From the NCBI GenBank assembly GCA_900320595.1, contig ONSW01000010.1:1-64000 (forward strand): a DNA stretch of 64,000 nt, written 5' to 3'. The notes under the pieces are model-generated. The model saw only the letters and a program-made list of their open reading frames with translations, ran no database searches and was not told the origin of the DNA. The DNA is from an uncultured Eubacteriales bacterium. Its GTDB lineage: Bacteria > Bacillota > Clostridia > Oscillospirales > Oscillospiraceae. Position numbers and translations under genes: made by a program. This document shows, in pieces, positions 6,872 to 15,800 of the stretch (positions within the stretch are counted from its first letter, which is position 1; each line of letters opens with the position of its first letter).

Positions 6872-9496
6872 ATGGCACACAGACCGAATATCCTAAAGCT
6901 GGCGACCAAGATCAGCCTGGAGAGCCTGACATACACCGGCATTACCTACAATGACCCCCTGCGTCTGGAGGCCAACCGTACCACGGAGGAGATCGCCAAA
7001 CGCGCCAAAAAGGACGTGGACTTTACGCGTACTCAGCTCAACAAGCTGCGCGAGGCCGGCGTGATCCGCATTCGCCGGGTGGACGGAAAGGACTGCTGGT
7101 ATTATCCCATCTGGGTGCCGGGCATCATGGAGGGTATTCTCTCCAACCGGGAACAGTGCGACAAATACCCCGTGCTTGGCGAGTGCTTTGAGGAGTACAC
7201 CCGCCGCCGCGTGTCCATGCTGGCTCCCTTTATGGACGTGGGTATGAACATGATGCGCGTCATCCCGGTAGAGAGCGCCATTGAAAACAACACGCACAAG
7301 GCGAGTTATGACGAAGTGGCAAAGCTGGTGGAGGACGCCTGGGCGATCTCCGTGGGGCCATGTTCCTGCCGCCGCGCCCGCCGACTCATGGGCGAGGGCT
7401 GCGGGCATCTGGAAGAGGACATGTGTATGTACCTCAACGATAACGCCATCAACTATTCCGAGACTGGCGCCCATCGACTGATTTCCAAGGAAGAGGCCTA
7501 TGAGATTCTCAAGCGTGCCGAACAAAACGGTCTGGTGCATGAGCTGAACGTCGCGCCCGGCTATGAGGACACCACCGCCATCTGCAACTGCTGTGGCTGC
7601 TCCTGCTTCGCGCTGCGCATCGCCACTTATTTTCGCGCGCCCGACGCCATCCGCACGAATTATATTGCCAGGGTGGACAAGGACAAGTGTGTTGCCTGCG
7701 GGCAGTGTGTGGAAAACTGCCAGCTCAACGCGGTAAAGCTGGGGCAGAAGCTATGTCCCCGCCCGGCCAATGAGCCGCGCCCGGCAGAGACGCCCCGCAA
7801 TACGCTCTGGACCTCGAAGCGTTACACGCCGGATTACCGCACGGCACGCACGGATGTGATGCCCGAGGGAACGGCCCCCTGCAAGGCGGCCTGTCCCGCC
7901 CATGTACCGGTGCAGGGCTACATCAAACTGGCCTCCGAGGGGCGCTATGCCGAGGCGCTGGAGCTCATCAAGCAGGAGATCCCGTTCCCGGCGGTCTGCG
8001 GCAGAATCTGCAACAAGAAGTGCGAGGAGGCCTGCACCCGCGGCGATATGGACGCGCCGGTGGCCATCGACGAGATCAAAAAATACATCGCAGAGCGGGA
8101 GCTGAACGCGGATACCCGTTATGTTCCAAAGCTCCTCAATCAGATCGGCAAGCCCTACCCGGAGAAGATCGCCGTGGTCGGCGCAGGCCCTGCGGGCTTG
8201 AGCTGCGCTTACTATCTGGCGGTCAAGGGCTACCCGGTCACCGTTTTTGAAAAAGAGCAGGTGCTGGGCGGTATGCTCACGCTGGGCATTCCCTCCTTCC
8301 GGTTGGAAAAGAGCGTCCTCAACGCCGAAATCGATGTGCTGCGTGAGCTGGGCGTAGAATTTAAGACCGGCGTGGAGGTCGGCAGGAACGTGACGCTCGA
8401 CGCGCTGCGGCAGGAAGGCTATAAGTCCTTCTATCTGGCTATCGGTGCCTCCAAGGGCGCGAAGCTGAATATCCCCGGGGAGGAGCTTGACGGCGTCTAT
8501 ACCGGCGTGGACTTTCTGCGCCATGTCAACCAGGGCGAGCGCCCGGAGATCGGTGATGAGGTCGCAGTCATCGGCGGCGGCAATGTGGCGCTGGATGTGG
8601 CGCGTTCCGCTGTCCGTCTCGGCGCGAAGGTGACGGTCTATTACCGCCGCAGCGAGGAAGAGATGCCGGCCGACAAGGACGAGGTCGCGGAGGCGAAAGC
8701 CGAAGGGATCGAATTCAGATATCTGGTTGCCCCTGTGGAAATCAGCGGTGAGGGCCGGGTGCAGAGTCTTCGTCTGGAAAAGATGCTGCTGGGCGGAAGA
8801 GACGATAAGGGCCGCCGCATTGCGAAGGGCACAGGTGAATACGAAACCGTACCCGTTGCAGCGGTGCTCTCCGCCACCGGGCAGAAGGTGGAATTGGGCG
8901 GTATTGGGCTTGTCACGAACAAGCACGGCACCGTGGACGTCGATCCTCTGACCTGTCAGACCACAACACCTGACGTGTTTGCAGGCGGCGATGTGGTCAC
9001 CGGGCCGAAGTTTGCCATTGATGCGATTGCCGCCGGCAAGGAAGCTGCGGTCTCCATTCACCGTTTTGTCCATGAGGGACAGAGGCTGGATCTGGGACGT
9101 GACCGCAGGGATTACAAGCCCTTTGATAAGGCAACCGTGCAGATCGGCGTGGGTGGCTTTGACTCTGCACCGCGGCAGCGTCCCACCGGAGCAAACGCCG
9201 CCGTTGCGAAGACGACCTTTGACGATCTGCGCGTCCCCTTCACCGAGGAACAGTTGAAGACTGAGTGCGCCCGCTGCCTGGGCTGCGGCACGGCTGTGGT
9301 GGACGAGTTCATGTGTGTCGGCTGCGGCGTCTGCACCACCAAGTGCCGTTTCGGCGCGATCCGTCTGGAAAAGATCCACGACGCGGACAACCTGGAATAC
9401 TTCGACACGCTGGGCCGCATCGTGGCCAGTGTTCCCGGCAAGGGGATCAATATCGTAAAAAAGCACATCGGAAAGTACGGTGGGAGCAATGCATGA
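6872..9496 (+). CDS. Multidomain Fe-S/FAD NAD(P)-dependent oxidoreductase (GltD-like) with ferredoxin domains
   Basis: The ATG at 6872 follows AGGGAGGG. The 874-residue product begins with a ~270-residue region containing a winged-helix-like segment (TEEIAKRAKKDVDFTRTQLN) and cysteine clusters (PCSCRRARR, CNCCGCSCFA). A ferredoxin motif follows (CVACGQCVENCQ). The middle is GltD-like: a helical Fe-S module (CKAACPAHVPVQ, CGRICNKKCEEAC), an FAD Rossmann loop (VVGAGPAGLSCAYYL) and an NAD(P) loop (IGGGNVALDVARSA), with the closing FAD motif VFAGGDVVTGP. The C-terminus adds CARCLGCG and CVGCGVCTTKC clusters. It likely moves electrons between NAD(P)H and a ferredoxin or partner enzyme. The physiological partner is unknown. 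hypA overlaps its stop codon. Confidence 0.85.
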   Translation: MAHRPNILKLATKISLESLTYTGITYNDPLRLEANRTTEEIAKRAKKDVDFTRTQLNKLREAGVIRIRRVDGKDCWYYPIWVPGIMEGILSNREQCDKYPVLGECFEEYTRRRVSMLAPFMDVGMNMMRVIPVESAIENNTHKASYDEVAKLVEDAWAISVGPCSCRRARRLMGEGCGHLEEDMCMYLNDNAINYSETGAHRLISKEEAYEILKRAEQNGLVHELNVAPGYEDTTAICNCCGCSCFALRIATYFRAPDAIRTNYIARVDKDKCVACGQCVENCQLNAVKLGQKLCPRPANEPRPAETPRNTLWTSKRYTPDYRTARTDVMPEGTAPCKAACPAHVPVQGYIKLASEGRYAEALELIKQEIPFPAVCGRICNKKCEEACTRGDMDAPVAIDEIKKYIAERELNADTRYVPKLLNQIGKPYPEKIAVVGAGPAGLSCAYYLAVKGYPVTVFEKEQVLGGMLTLGIPSFRLEKSVLNAEIDVLRELGVEFKTGVEVGRNVTLDALRQEGYKSFYLAIGASKGAKLNIPGEELDGVYTGVDFLRHVNQGERPEIGDEVAVIGGGNVALDVARSAVRLGAKVTVYYRRSEEEMPADKDEVAEAKAEGIEFRYLVAPVEISGEGRVQSLRLEKMLLGGRDDKGRRIAKGTGEYETVPVAAVLSATGQKVELGGIGLVTNKHGTVDVDPLTCQTTTPDVFAGGDVVTGPKFAIDAIAAGKEAAVSIHRFVHEGQRLDLGRDRRDYKPFDKATVQIGVGGFDSAPRQRPTGANAAVAKTTFDDLRVPFTEEQLKTECARCLGCGTAVVDEFMCVGCGVCTTKCRFGAIRLEKIHDADNLEYFDTLGRIVASVPGKGINIVKKHIGKYGGSNA

Positions 9497-9833
9497 AATC
9501 GGCATCGTCCGTCAGATCCTGCGTACCGTAGAAAGCTTTGCAGAAAAAAACGGCGTTGAGGATATCCGAGAGGTGGTCGTGGACTGCGGCGAGCTGTCAC
9601 TGGTAATCCCGAAGTATCTGGAGGAGCTCTATCCCGTCGTGGTCAAGGACAGCATTTTGAAGGACTCAAAGCTCGTAATCAATATCGTACCTGGCATGGC
9701 CGAGTGCGATGCCTGCGACGAGATCTTCAATGTGGTGGAGCACAAGGGCTATTGCCCCAATTGCGGCAGCTTTGATAAAACTATTCTGAGCGGGAAAGAG
9801 TTTGCTATCCGCGAGATTGTGGTACCGGCATAG
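9489..9833 (+). CDS. hypA: HypA-type nickel metallochaperone
   Basis: The 114-residue protein starts MHEIGIVRQILRTVE, the HypA hallmark whose N-terminal MHE binds nickel. It carries the zinc site CDACDE...CPNCGS. The ATG overlaps the preceding gene by 8 bases (ATGCATGA), so the two are translationally coupled. HypA delivers nickel to [NiFe]-hydrogenase or urease, but no hypB, hydrogenase or urease gene is in the window. Its pairing with a GltD-like oxidoreductase suggests a role in maturing a redox complex encoded elsewhere, or a repurposed metal chaperone. Confidence 0.85.
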   Translation: MHEIGIVRQILRTVESFAEKNGVEDIREVVVDCGELSLVIPKYLEELYPVVVKDSILKDSKLVINIVPGMAECDACDEIFNVVEHKGYCPNCGSFDKTILSGKEFAIREIVVPA

Positions 9834-9882
9834 GGGTTCTTCATTGATAGGGTCAAGCCCGGCTTTTTTGCGTAGAAGGGAA

Positions 9883-10000
9883 TCAGATTTCTTTCATCTG
9901 CCCATCGGTCAGCACATCGAGCATAATCTTTGCAGCCAGACGGAAAGAGTAGATAAAAGTCTCGCAAAACGCCTTTCGGCCTGACCACAAAAATGACCCA
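9883..10000 (-). pseudogene. Deleted second copy of the DUF6809-tnpV region
   Basis: Bases 9883-9967 match the 3' end of the DUF6809-like gene (4770-4853) with point differences. They are joined directly to bases 9972-10000, which repeat the tnpV leader at 5442-5470 exactly. All DNA between these two pieces in the first copy (about 590 bases, including the whole of tnpV) is missing. Just outside the shared leader, the two copies have the same 13 bases in opposite orientation (CAAGCCAGATTGG versus CCAATCTGGCTTG), hinting at an inversion or an element-end palindrome. Confidence 0.75.
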
Positions 10001-10086
10001 ATCTGGCTTGTTTATCCGCCGATCATGATGTACAGTATTTTGATTGCTGCAGCCTATATTCTGACGATGAAATGGGTGACGGACAG

Positions 10087-10114
10087 AAAAGCGGGAGCTG
10101 CGGCTCCCGCTTTT
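10087..10114 (+). terminator. Intrinsic terminator
   Basis: The GCGGGAGC / GCTCCCGC stem (8 bp) has a TGCG loop, is preceded by AAAA and followed by TTTT. Confidence 0.65.
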
Positions 10115-10225
10115 GACATTCCCGGTATGCAAAAGCTTTACTATCCGGGCAAAAGAGCGTAAAATAAACGCACAAAGAAAATCTCCGCTTCCCGGGAGGC
10201 GGGGCAACGGGTTTAGGAGGGCAAT

Positions 10226-11401
10226 ATGGACTACGCAAAAGAGTCGCTTCGCAAGCACTATGAGTGGAAGGGCAAGCTGGAGGTGGTAAGCCGCGCCGCG
10301 GTGGATTCCGCCGAAGCGCTGAGCCTTGCCTATACGCCCGGCGTTGCCGCCCCCTGCCTGGAGATCCAGAAGGACGAGAAGAAGAGCTATGAGCTGACGA
10401 GACGCTGGAATACCGTTGCGGTGGTCACAGACGGCACAGCCGTCCTCGGTCTCGGCGACATCGGCCCGGAGGCGGGCATGCCCGTCATGGAGGGCAAGTG
10501 CGTCCTCTTCAAAGCCTTCGGCGATGTGGACGCCATTCCTCTCTGTGTACGAAGCCATGACGTGGACGAGATCGTGAACACCGTGCGCCTGCTTGCCGGC
10601 AGCTTCGGCGGCGTGAATCTGGAGGACATCTCCGCGCCCCGCTGCTTCGAGATCGAACGCAGGCTCAAGGAATGCTGTGACATTCCCATCTTCCACGACG
10701 ATCAGCACGGCACCGCCGTCATTACCCTCGCGGGACTGACGAACGCGCTGAAGCTCGTGGGCAAAAAGCTTCCGGAGGTACGGATCGTCCTCAACGGCGC
10801 GGGGGCGGCCGCGACTGCCATCACCAGGCTCCTCATCACAGCCGGCGCCGTGGATGTGACGCTCTGCGACCGCAGCGGCGCGATCTGGAACGGCCGCAGC
10901 GAGCACATGAATCCCGCGAAGGACGAGATCGCGGCGATCACAAATCCGCAGCTCCGCAAGGGAAGCCTTGCTGAGGTCATCCGCGGCGCGGACGTGTTCA
11001 TCGGCGTGTCGGCGCCCGGTGTGGTGACGAAGGAAATGGTACAGACCATGAACCGCGGCGCGATCCTCTTTGCCTGCGCCAACCCCACGCCCGAGATCTT
11101 CCCGGAGGACGCCAAAGCGGGCGGCGCGGCGGTGGTCTCGACCGGACGCTCGGATTATCCCAACCAGGTCAACAACGTGCTCTGCTTCCCGGGCATCTTC
11201 CGCGGCGCGCTGGACGTGCGCGCAAGCGACATCAACGACGCGATGAAGCTCGCAGCCGCTTCCGCGATCGCTGGCCTGGTTTCCGACGAGGAGCTCTGCG
11301 CCGACTATATCCTGCCGAAGGCCTTTGACCCGCGCGTGAAGGACGCCGTGGCCGGGGCCGTCAGACAGGCGGCCAGAGATTCCGGCGTGGCGAGGCTGTA
11401 A
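10226..11401 (+). CDS. NAD(P)-dependent malic enzyme
   Basis: The enzyme decarboxylates malate to pyruvate and CO2 with NAD(P) reduction. The 391-residue length fits the short bacterial type without a PTA domain. Visible signatures are YTPGVAAPCLEI (substrate loop), GLGDIGPEAGMPVMEGK (the malic enzyme block with metal/substrate residues), FHDDQHGTAV (metal-binding Asp pair) and the Rossmann loop VLNGAGAAATA. An AGGAGGG site sits before the ATG. It stands alone between terminators and is convergent with the LacI gene. It marks the return to GC-rich, chromosome-like sequence. Confidence 0.93.
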   Translation: MDYAKESLRKHYEWKGKLEVVSRAAVDSAEALSLAYTPGVAAPCLEIQKDEKKSYELTRRWNTVAVVTDGTAVLGLGDIGPEAGMPVMEGKCVLFKAFGDVDAIPLCVRSHDVDEIVNTVRLLAGSFGGVNLEDISAPRCFEIERRLKECCDIPIFHDDQHGTAVITLAGLTNALKLVGKKLPEVRIVLNGAGAAATAITRLLITAGAVDVTLCDRSGAIWNGRSEHMNPAKDEIAAITNPQLRKGSLAEVIRGADVFIGVSAPGVVTKEMVQTMNRGAILFACANPTPEIFPEDAKAGGAAVVSTGRSDYPNQVNNVLCFPGIFRGALDVRASDINDAMKLAAASAIAGLVSDEELCADYILPKAFDPRVKDAVAGAVRQAARDSGVARL

Positions 11402-11413
11402 AAGAGAAAAGCA

Positions 11414-11454
11414 AAAAAGGATCCCCGAATCTTTTGATTCGGAGATCCTTTTTT
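11414..11454. terminator. Bidirectional terminator between malic enzyme and lacI-type gene
   Basis: A long near-perfect stem (AAAAAAGGATC-CCGAATC / GATTCGG-GATCCTTTTTT) has A/T tracts on both sides, placed between two convergent genes. Confidence 0.85.
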
Positions 11455-11486
11455 CATAAAATGATTTGAAGTGATGTAAGGGCGCG

Positions 11487-12506
11487 TCAGCGGATGCTGC
11501 CGCCCGCAACGGGCGTAGTCTTTACATAGGTCCAGCGGAAGGATGCCTCGGGGTTTAAGATCCGCTCGGAGAGCAGGGAAGCGGCCAGACGGCCGATCTC
11601 CGCGCTCGGGATCTTCGCGGTGGCGAGCGGCGGCTCGATAAGCGTAGCCTCAAGCGAGCCGTCAAACCCGGCGATCATCACGTCCCGCGGCACCGAGAGC
11701 CCCATCTTTTTCAGCGCCGTGATCAGATGGATGGCGAGATAGTCGTTGGCACAGGCAAAGGCGTCGGGCAGCGAGGGCATGGCCGCAAGCTTTTCGAGCA
11801 GCCACTCGGTGCTGCCGTACAGATCGCTGTCTTTCTCGAGGATCGAGCGCTCGCGGTCGACCGGCAGTCCCGCGTCGCGCAGCGCGATGCAATAGCCGAG
11901 CCAGCGCTCAAAAAAGCTGTTGCAGTGTTCGCTGTCGCCCACAAAGCCGATCCGGCGGGCGCCGGCGGCGATCATCCGTCTGACCAGCGAGATCTCGCTC
12001 GAGAGATTCTCCATCGAGACATAGTCGCAGCCGATCAGCGACATGCTCGCACGGGCAAAGCCGTCGACGAAAACGGTCGGCTTTTTCAGCGAGCAGATCA
12101 TATCGAGGTATTCCCGGTCAAACAGCTCGATCCCGAGGAAGCCCGCGGTCTGAGAGAGATCGAGGTGGGGCGGCAGACGCCGCTCCGCGATCTCGGCGGG
12201 GGAGATCTCATAGATCTTCACGGTGTAGCCCGTGCGGCAGATCTGATCGGTGAAGCTGGTGATGAAAAAAGCGCCGAAGGAATGGCTCAGCAGCTTGTGG
12301 CGCGTCAGAAGCGCGATATTGGCGCCGCTCCCGGCCGCGTCGCCGGCGGGGGCTTGAGAATAGCCGAGCTCCCGCGCCTTGGCGAGCACCTGCCTGCGTG
12401 TCGCCTCCGGCACGGAACCGCGGCCGTTAAAGACCTTGGAGACTGTGTTGCGGGACAGCGCGCAGGCGTCGGCGATGTCCTGCATGGTAACTCTTTTCAG
12501 CGCCAT
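11487..12506 (-). CDS. LacI-family sugar-responsive repressor
   Basis: The start is ATG 12506 after AAGGAG. The N-terminus VTMQDIADACALSRNTVSKVFNGRG is a textbook LacI helix-turn-helix with hinge. It is followed by a ~270-residue periplasmic-binding-like domain (GFVGDSEHCNSFFERWLGY, FACANDYLAIHLITALKKMG, IAGFDGSLEATLIEPPLATA) that binds a sugar or its phosphate. It is divergent from the CBM lipoprotein-GH32 pair. A perfect palindrome, TGTGGCCACA, lies in that pair's promoter, so repression of the glycan genes is the natural reading. The ligand is unknown. Confidence 0.9.
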   Translation of the reverse strand: MALKRVTMQDIADACALSRNTVSKVFNGRGSVPEATRRQVLAKARELGYSQAPAGDAAGSGANIALLTRHKLLSHSFGAFFITSFTDQICRTGYTVKIYEISPAEIAERRLPPHLDLSQTAGFLGIELFDREYLDMICSLKKPTVFVDGFARASMSLIGCDYVSMENLSSEISLVRRMIAAGARRIGFVGDSEHCNSFFERWLGYCIALRDAGLPVDRERSILEKDSDLYGSTEWLLEKLAAMPSLPDAFACANDYLAIHLITALKKMGLSVPRDVMIAGFDGSLEATLIEPPLATAKIPSAEIGRLAASLLSERILNPEASFRWTYVKTTPVAGGSIR

Positions 12507-12586
12507 AAATACTCCTTCGTGCGTCTTTGCATCCATCTGCTGTTATCTATTAACAGCATATCATGACACCGGGGGAAAAGCAAGAT

Positions 12587-12601
12587 TTACAAAATGTAAA
12601 A
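12587..12601. repeat. Dyad TTTACA-AAA-TGTAAA, possible second operator
   Basis: This is a perfect 6-bp dyad with a 3-base centre, between the repressor start and the glycan promoter. A related sequence (TGTTTACATTTTGCA) lies downstream of the -10. It could be an autoregulatory operator, but AT-rich dyads arise by chance easily. Confidence 0.3.
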
Positions 12602-12692
12602 AGTCAAAAAGAGCCGTTCGGCAACATGTCCATAAAAGTGGGCATTTGCCTCAACGAAAGCGACAAAAAGTAAAGCAAATGCACAAAACCAA

Positions 12693-12721
12693 TTGACACT
12701 GTGGCCACAATATCTTATACT
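12693..12721 (+). promoter_or_regulatory. Consensus promoter with LacI-type operator in the spacer
   Basis: A perfect -35 (TTGACA, 12693-12698), a 17-base spacer and TATACT (12716-12721) form a very strong promoter. The spacer contains the perfect 10-bp palindrome TGTGGCCACA (12700-12709). Binding there would block RNA polymerase, which explains why such a strong promoter faces a LacI gene. Confidence 0.8.
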
Positions 12722-12826
12722 AAATATGGAAAAATGTTTACATTTTGCACATTATCTTGTTTTACGTGCACGGCAATTGGTTGTACGCGTGCGGAACAGG
12801 CGGATAGAAGCAAGGAGGTTTTCGAT

Positions 12827-15800
12827 ATGAAACATACGAAGATCCTGATCGCGGTGGTGCTCCTGTTTGCGCTCCTGCTCTCCAGCTGCGGCCAGGCGGC
12901 TCCCCAGGCCGCGGAGACGGTGCGGCGCACGGTCAAGGAAGCGCCCGCGCCGGCGGCTGCGGGGAGAGTGGAGCTGCTCTCGGCCTACCATGAAGCGCCG
13001 GCGGCCGGCACGTTTGCGCTGCCGCTTTCCGCTCCCGGACAGGTAACGCCGACAACGGTGGAGCACAACACGATGTTCCGCGCCAAGTTTGAAGGCAATG
13101 CCGTCTCGGGCCGCGGCGAGGTCGTCGACGGCGTGTACCGTTTTGCCGCCGACAAGACCGACGGCGAGGCGTGGCACGTCAAGCTCGAGTGCAACTATCC
13201 GACGGTCGCGGGGCGCGACTACCGCGTGACCTATCGCTTCCGCTCGGACGTGGCCGGCAAGGTCAAGTTCGGCGACTTTCAGGAGTTTGATATCCATGAG
13301 GGCGAAAACAGCGTCACCGGTGTCCTGATCGCCACCTCCGGCACGAGCTATCTGGATCTGCAGCTCGGCATGCTGCCGGCCTTCACGATCGACTTTACCG
13401 AGATCGAGATCGAGGAGTACGCGGACGAGGTCGACTATGAGAACGCGCTCACCGTGCCCGTTAATTTTGAAAAGGAATCCCTCGTCTGGGAAAAGCACGA
13501 CCAGGGCTATGCCCCGGTCCTCACGCGCAGCCGCGACGAGGTCACCGTCGAATATCTCGCCACATCCTGGGACAACGGCGTGTGGAAGTCCCGTCTGTAT
13601 ATCAAGACCGGCATGATCCCCGAATCCGGCGTCCACTATCGCGTCACGGCGGACGTGACCTGCGATCAGGATCTGCCCTTTGAGGTGCTGCTGAACAACG
13701 GCGAGGAAGAAAAGGGCTATGGCGCCCTTTACGGCCAGAACGCAGCCGCCGGCAAGACGATGACCTGCGAGTCCGTGATCACCGGCAGCAGCGAAGGCGA
13801 CGAGCTCATCATGCAGTTCTCGCTCGGCGACGCGCCGGAGGGCTCCGCCGTCAAGATCGGCAATCTCCATGTGGAGAAGATCAAGGATCACTATTCCAGC
13901 GTCCTGCCCCCGCTCTTCGCGCTGGACACCTCGGTCGAGACCGGCAAGATGCTTTACGGCGCGATCCCCACGTCGTTCAAAAACGTTCCGCTCAGCTTTT
14001 CCTACAGCGGGACCGACACGGTCTACTGCTGGGGCGCAGACGGCTATGTGGTGGCGCTTGACGAAAGTGCCTCTTCTGCCACGCTGAAGATCTCCCAGGC
14101 TCCCGAGAGCGGCCGCGAAGGATGGAAGGCCAAGCTTTGCGCCGCGACCGGCGTGACGCCCGCAGCCGGCGAGACCTACAAGGTCAGCTTTGACGTCAGT
14201 GCGACCGGGGACCAGGCAAAATTTGAAGTCACCTTTGACGGCAACGCGGAAAAGGACTACGGCGCAATCTATGAGGGGCTCAGCCTGACGGCCGGCGGCA
14301 CGAAGAGCGTGGAATACACGTTTACCCCGGTCGCGTCCTGCGGCCCGCTGACAGTCCAACTGCAGCTCGGCGAGACCAACACGACCGCGGGCAACACCGT
14401 GACGCTGAGCAATCTCAGCATCGAGAAGGTCAAGGCGGAGTACAATACGGTCGGCACGGCCAATTATGATGATGCAGCTACGGCCGATTTCTGGGCAGAG
14501 GAAAAATATACGGGCGAGGGCGGGGCAGTCCTCACCGAAAAGGAAGGCACTTTCAGTCTCGAGATCAAAGATCCCCCTGCTGACGGACGGGAGGCCTGGA
14601 AGGTCAAGTTCTTCGTGAACACTGGCGTCAGCTTGACGGAAGGCAAGCAATACCGCATCAGCGCCGACGTGGTGTCTACGAAAGCGTTTAACTACGATCT
14701 CGTTTACACGGACGGCGCGGGCGACGACGAAGCTCATCGCCCCTTCCCCGCGAAGTTCAACGCTCCGGCGCCGACCGCAGTTGAGACCGTGAGCTGTGAT
14801 GCCACCGCTGCGATCGGCGGCAACCTGATGCTGCAGTTCAACCTGGGCAACATCCCTGAACCCGGCACCTTTACGGTCAGCAATGTTCAGGTCAGAGAAC
14901 TGACGTCCGGGGAAACGGTTACCATGACCGGCTATCCCGTCACGACGCATTCCGGCGAGTCGGAGACAAACAAGGACGTCACGCTTTCTCTGGTTGAAAC
15001 CATGAGCTATGATGGGTCTGCAGCGGCTGCAGTGCTTTCAGACGGCGGTGCTGTCCTTACGATTACGAAGCCGCATGGTGAAGGCGGGCATGAATATTCA
15101 ACCGGCATGAAGCTGGGCACCGGCATCACGCCCGAGACCGGCAAGAGCTATCGCGTTACCGCCACGATTGATGCGACAAGGAGCCTGGGATCCTCCTTTG
15201 CTTTCGTCCTTCAAAACGCAAGCGGGGGTGATGCTTATGGAGGCAAATGGGAACAAAGTGCGGCAGGCACCTTTACGATCAATTTCACTGTCAATCGCCC
15301 TGCCGAACAGTGCGGCGAGCTGCGTCTCGGCCTTGAGGTCGGCAATGCCGAGGCCTCCGAAGAGGAACCCAACGTCATTACTGTCCGCGATATCTCTGTA
15401 AAAGAGATCGTGTCTGCACATGACGAGACGGAGAACAACAATTTCAGTATCGTGTCCGACGACGGAAATCATAAAGCGACGCTGACCGGTGACGGCTCGA
15501 GCGCAACGGCTACGATCAATGCGTCTCCGCTTACGGACGAGTGGAAGCTCAAGATCTATGCCAACACGCACACCGAACTGCAGGCGGGCAAGCAATACCG
15601 GATCGAGATGAACGTAGCCGGAGATGGTTGGTTTGTGGACTTCAAGCGCACCCATGGCACCGGTGAAGACGAATTCAATGGCACGATGGCCTTTGACGGT
15701 CTGGTTACGAACACCGTCACGCCTGAGGTGACAGGCAACCTGGAGATCGTTCTAAAAATCGGCAAGGTAGCTGTCGGCAGCAGCGTCACGGTCAGCGGTA

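Larger units (their letters stand above)
9834..10225. other. Gene-free region with mobile-element debris
   Basis: This gap contains the deleted DUF6809/tnpV-leader copy (9883-10000), a short frame with one hydrophobic helix (ATG 10025 to TAA after KRA, about 45 codons; VYPPIMMYSILIAAAYILTMKWVTDRK), which looks like the broken end of a membrane protein, and a terminator at 10087-10114. Base composition changes to GC-rich just after it. Confidence 0.5.

Noticed and set aside
12701..12826. In-frame upstream extension of the CBM lipoprotein
   Set aside because: It covers the promoter itself and has no ribosome site; the signal peptide begins at ATG 12827.
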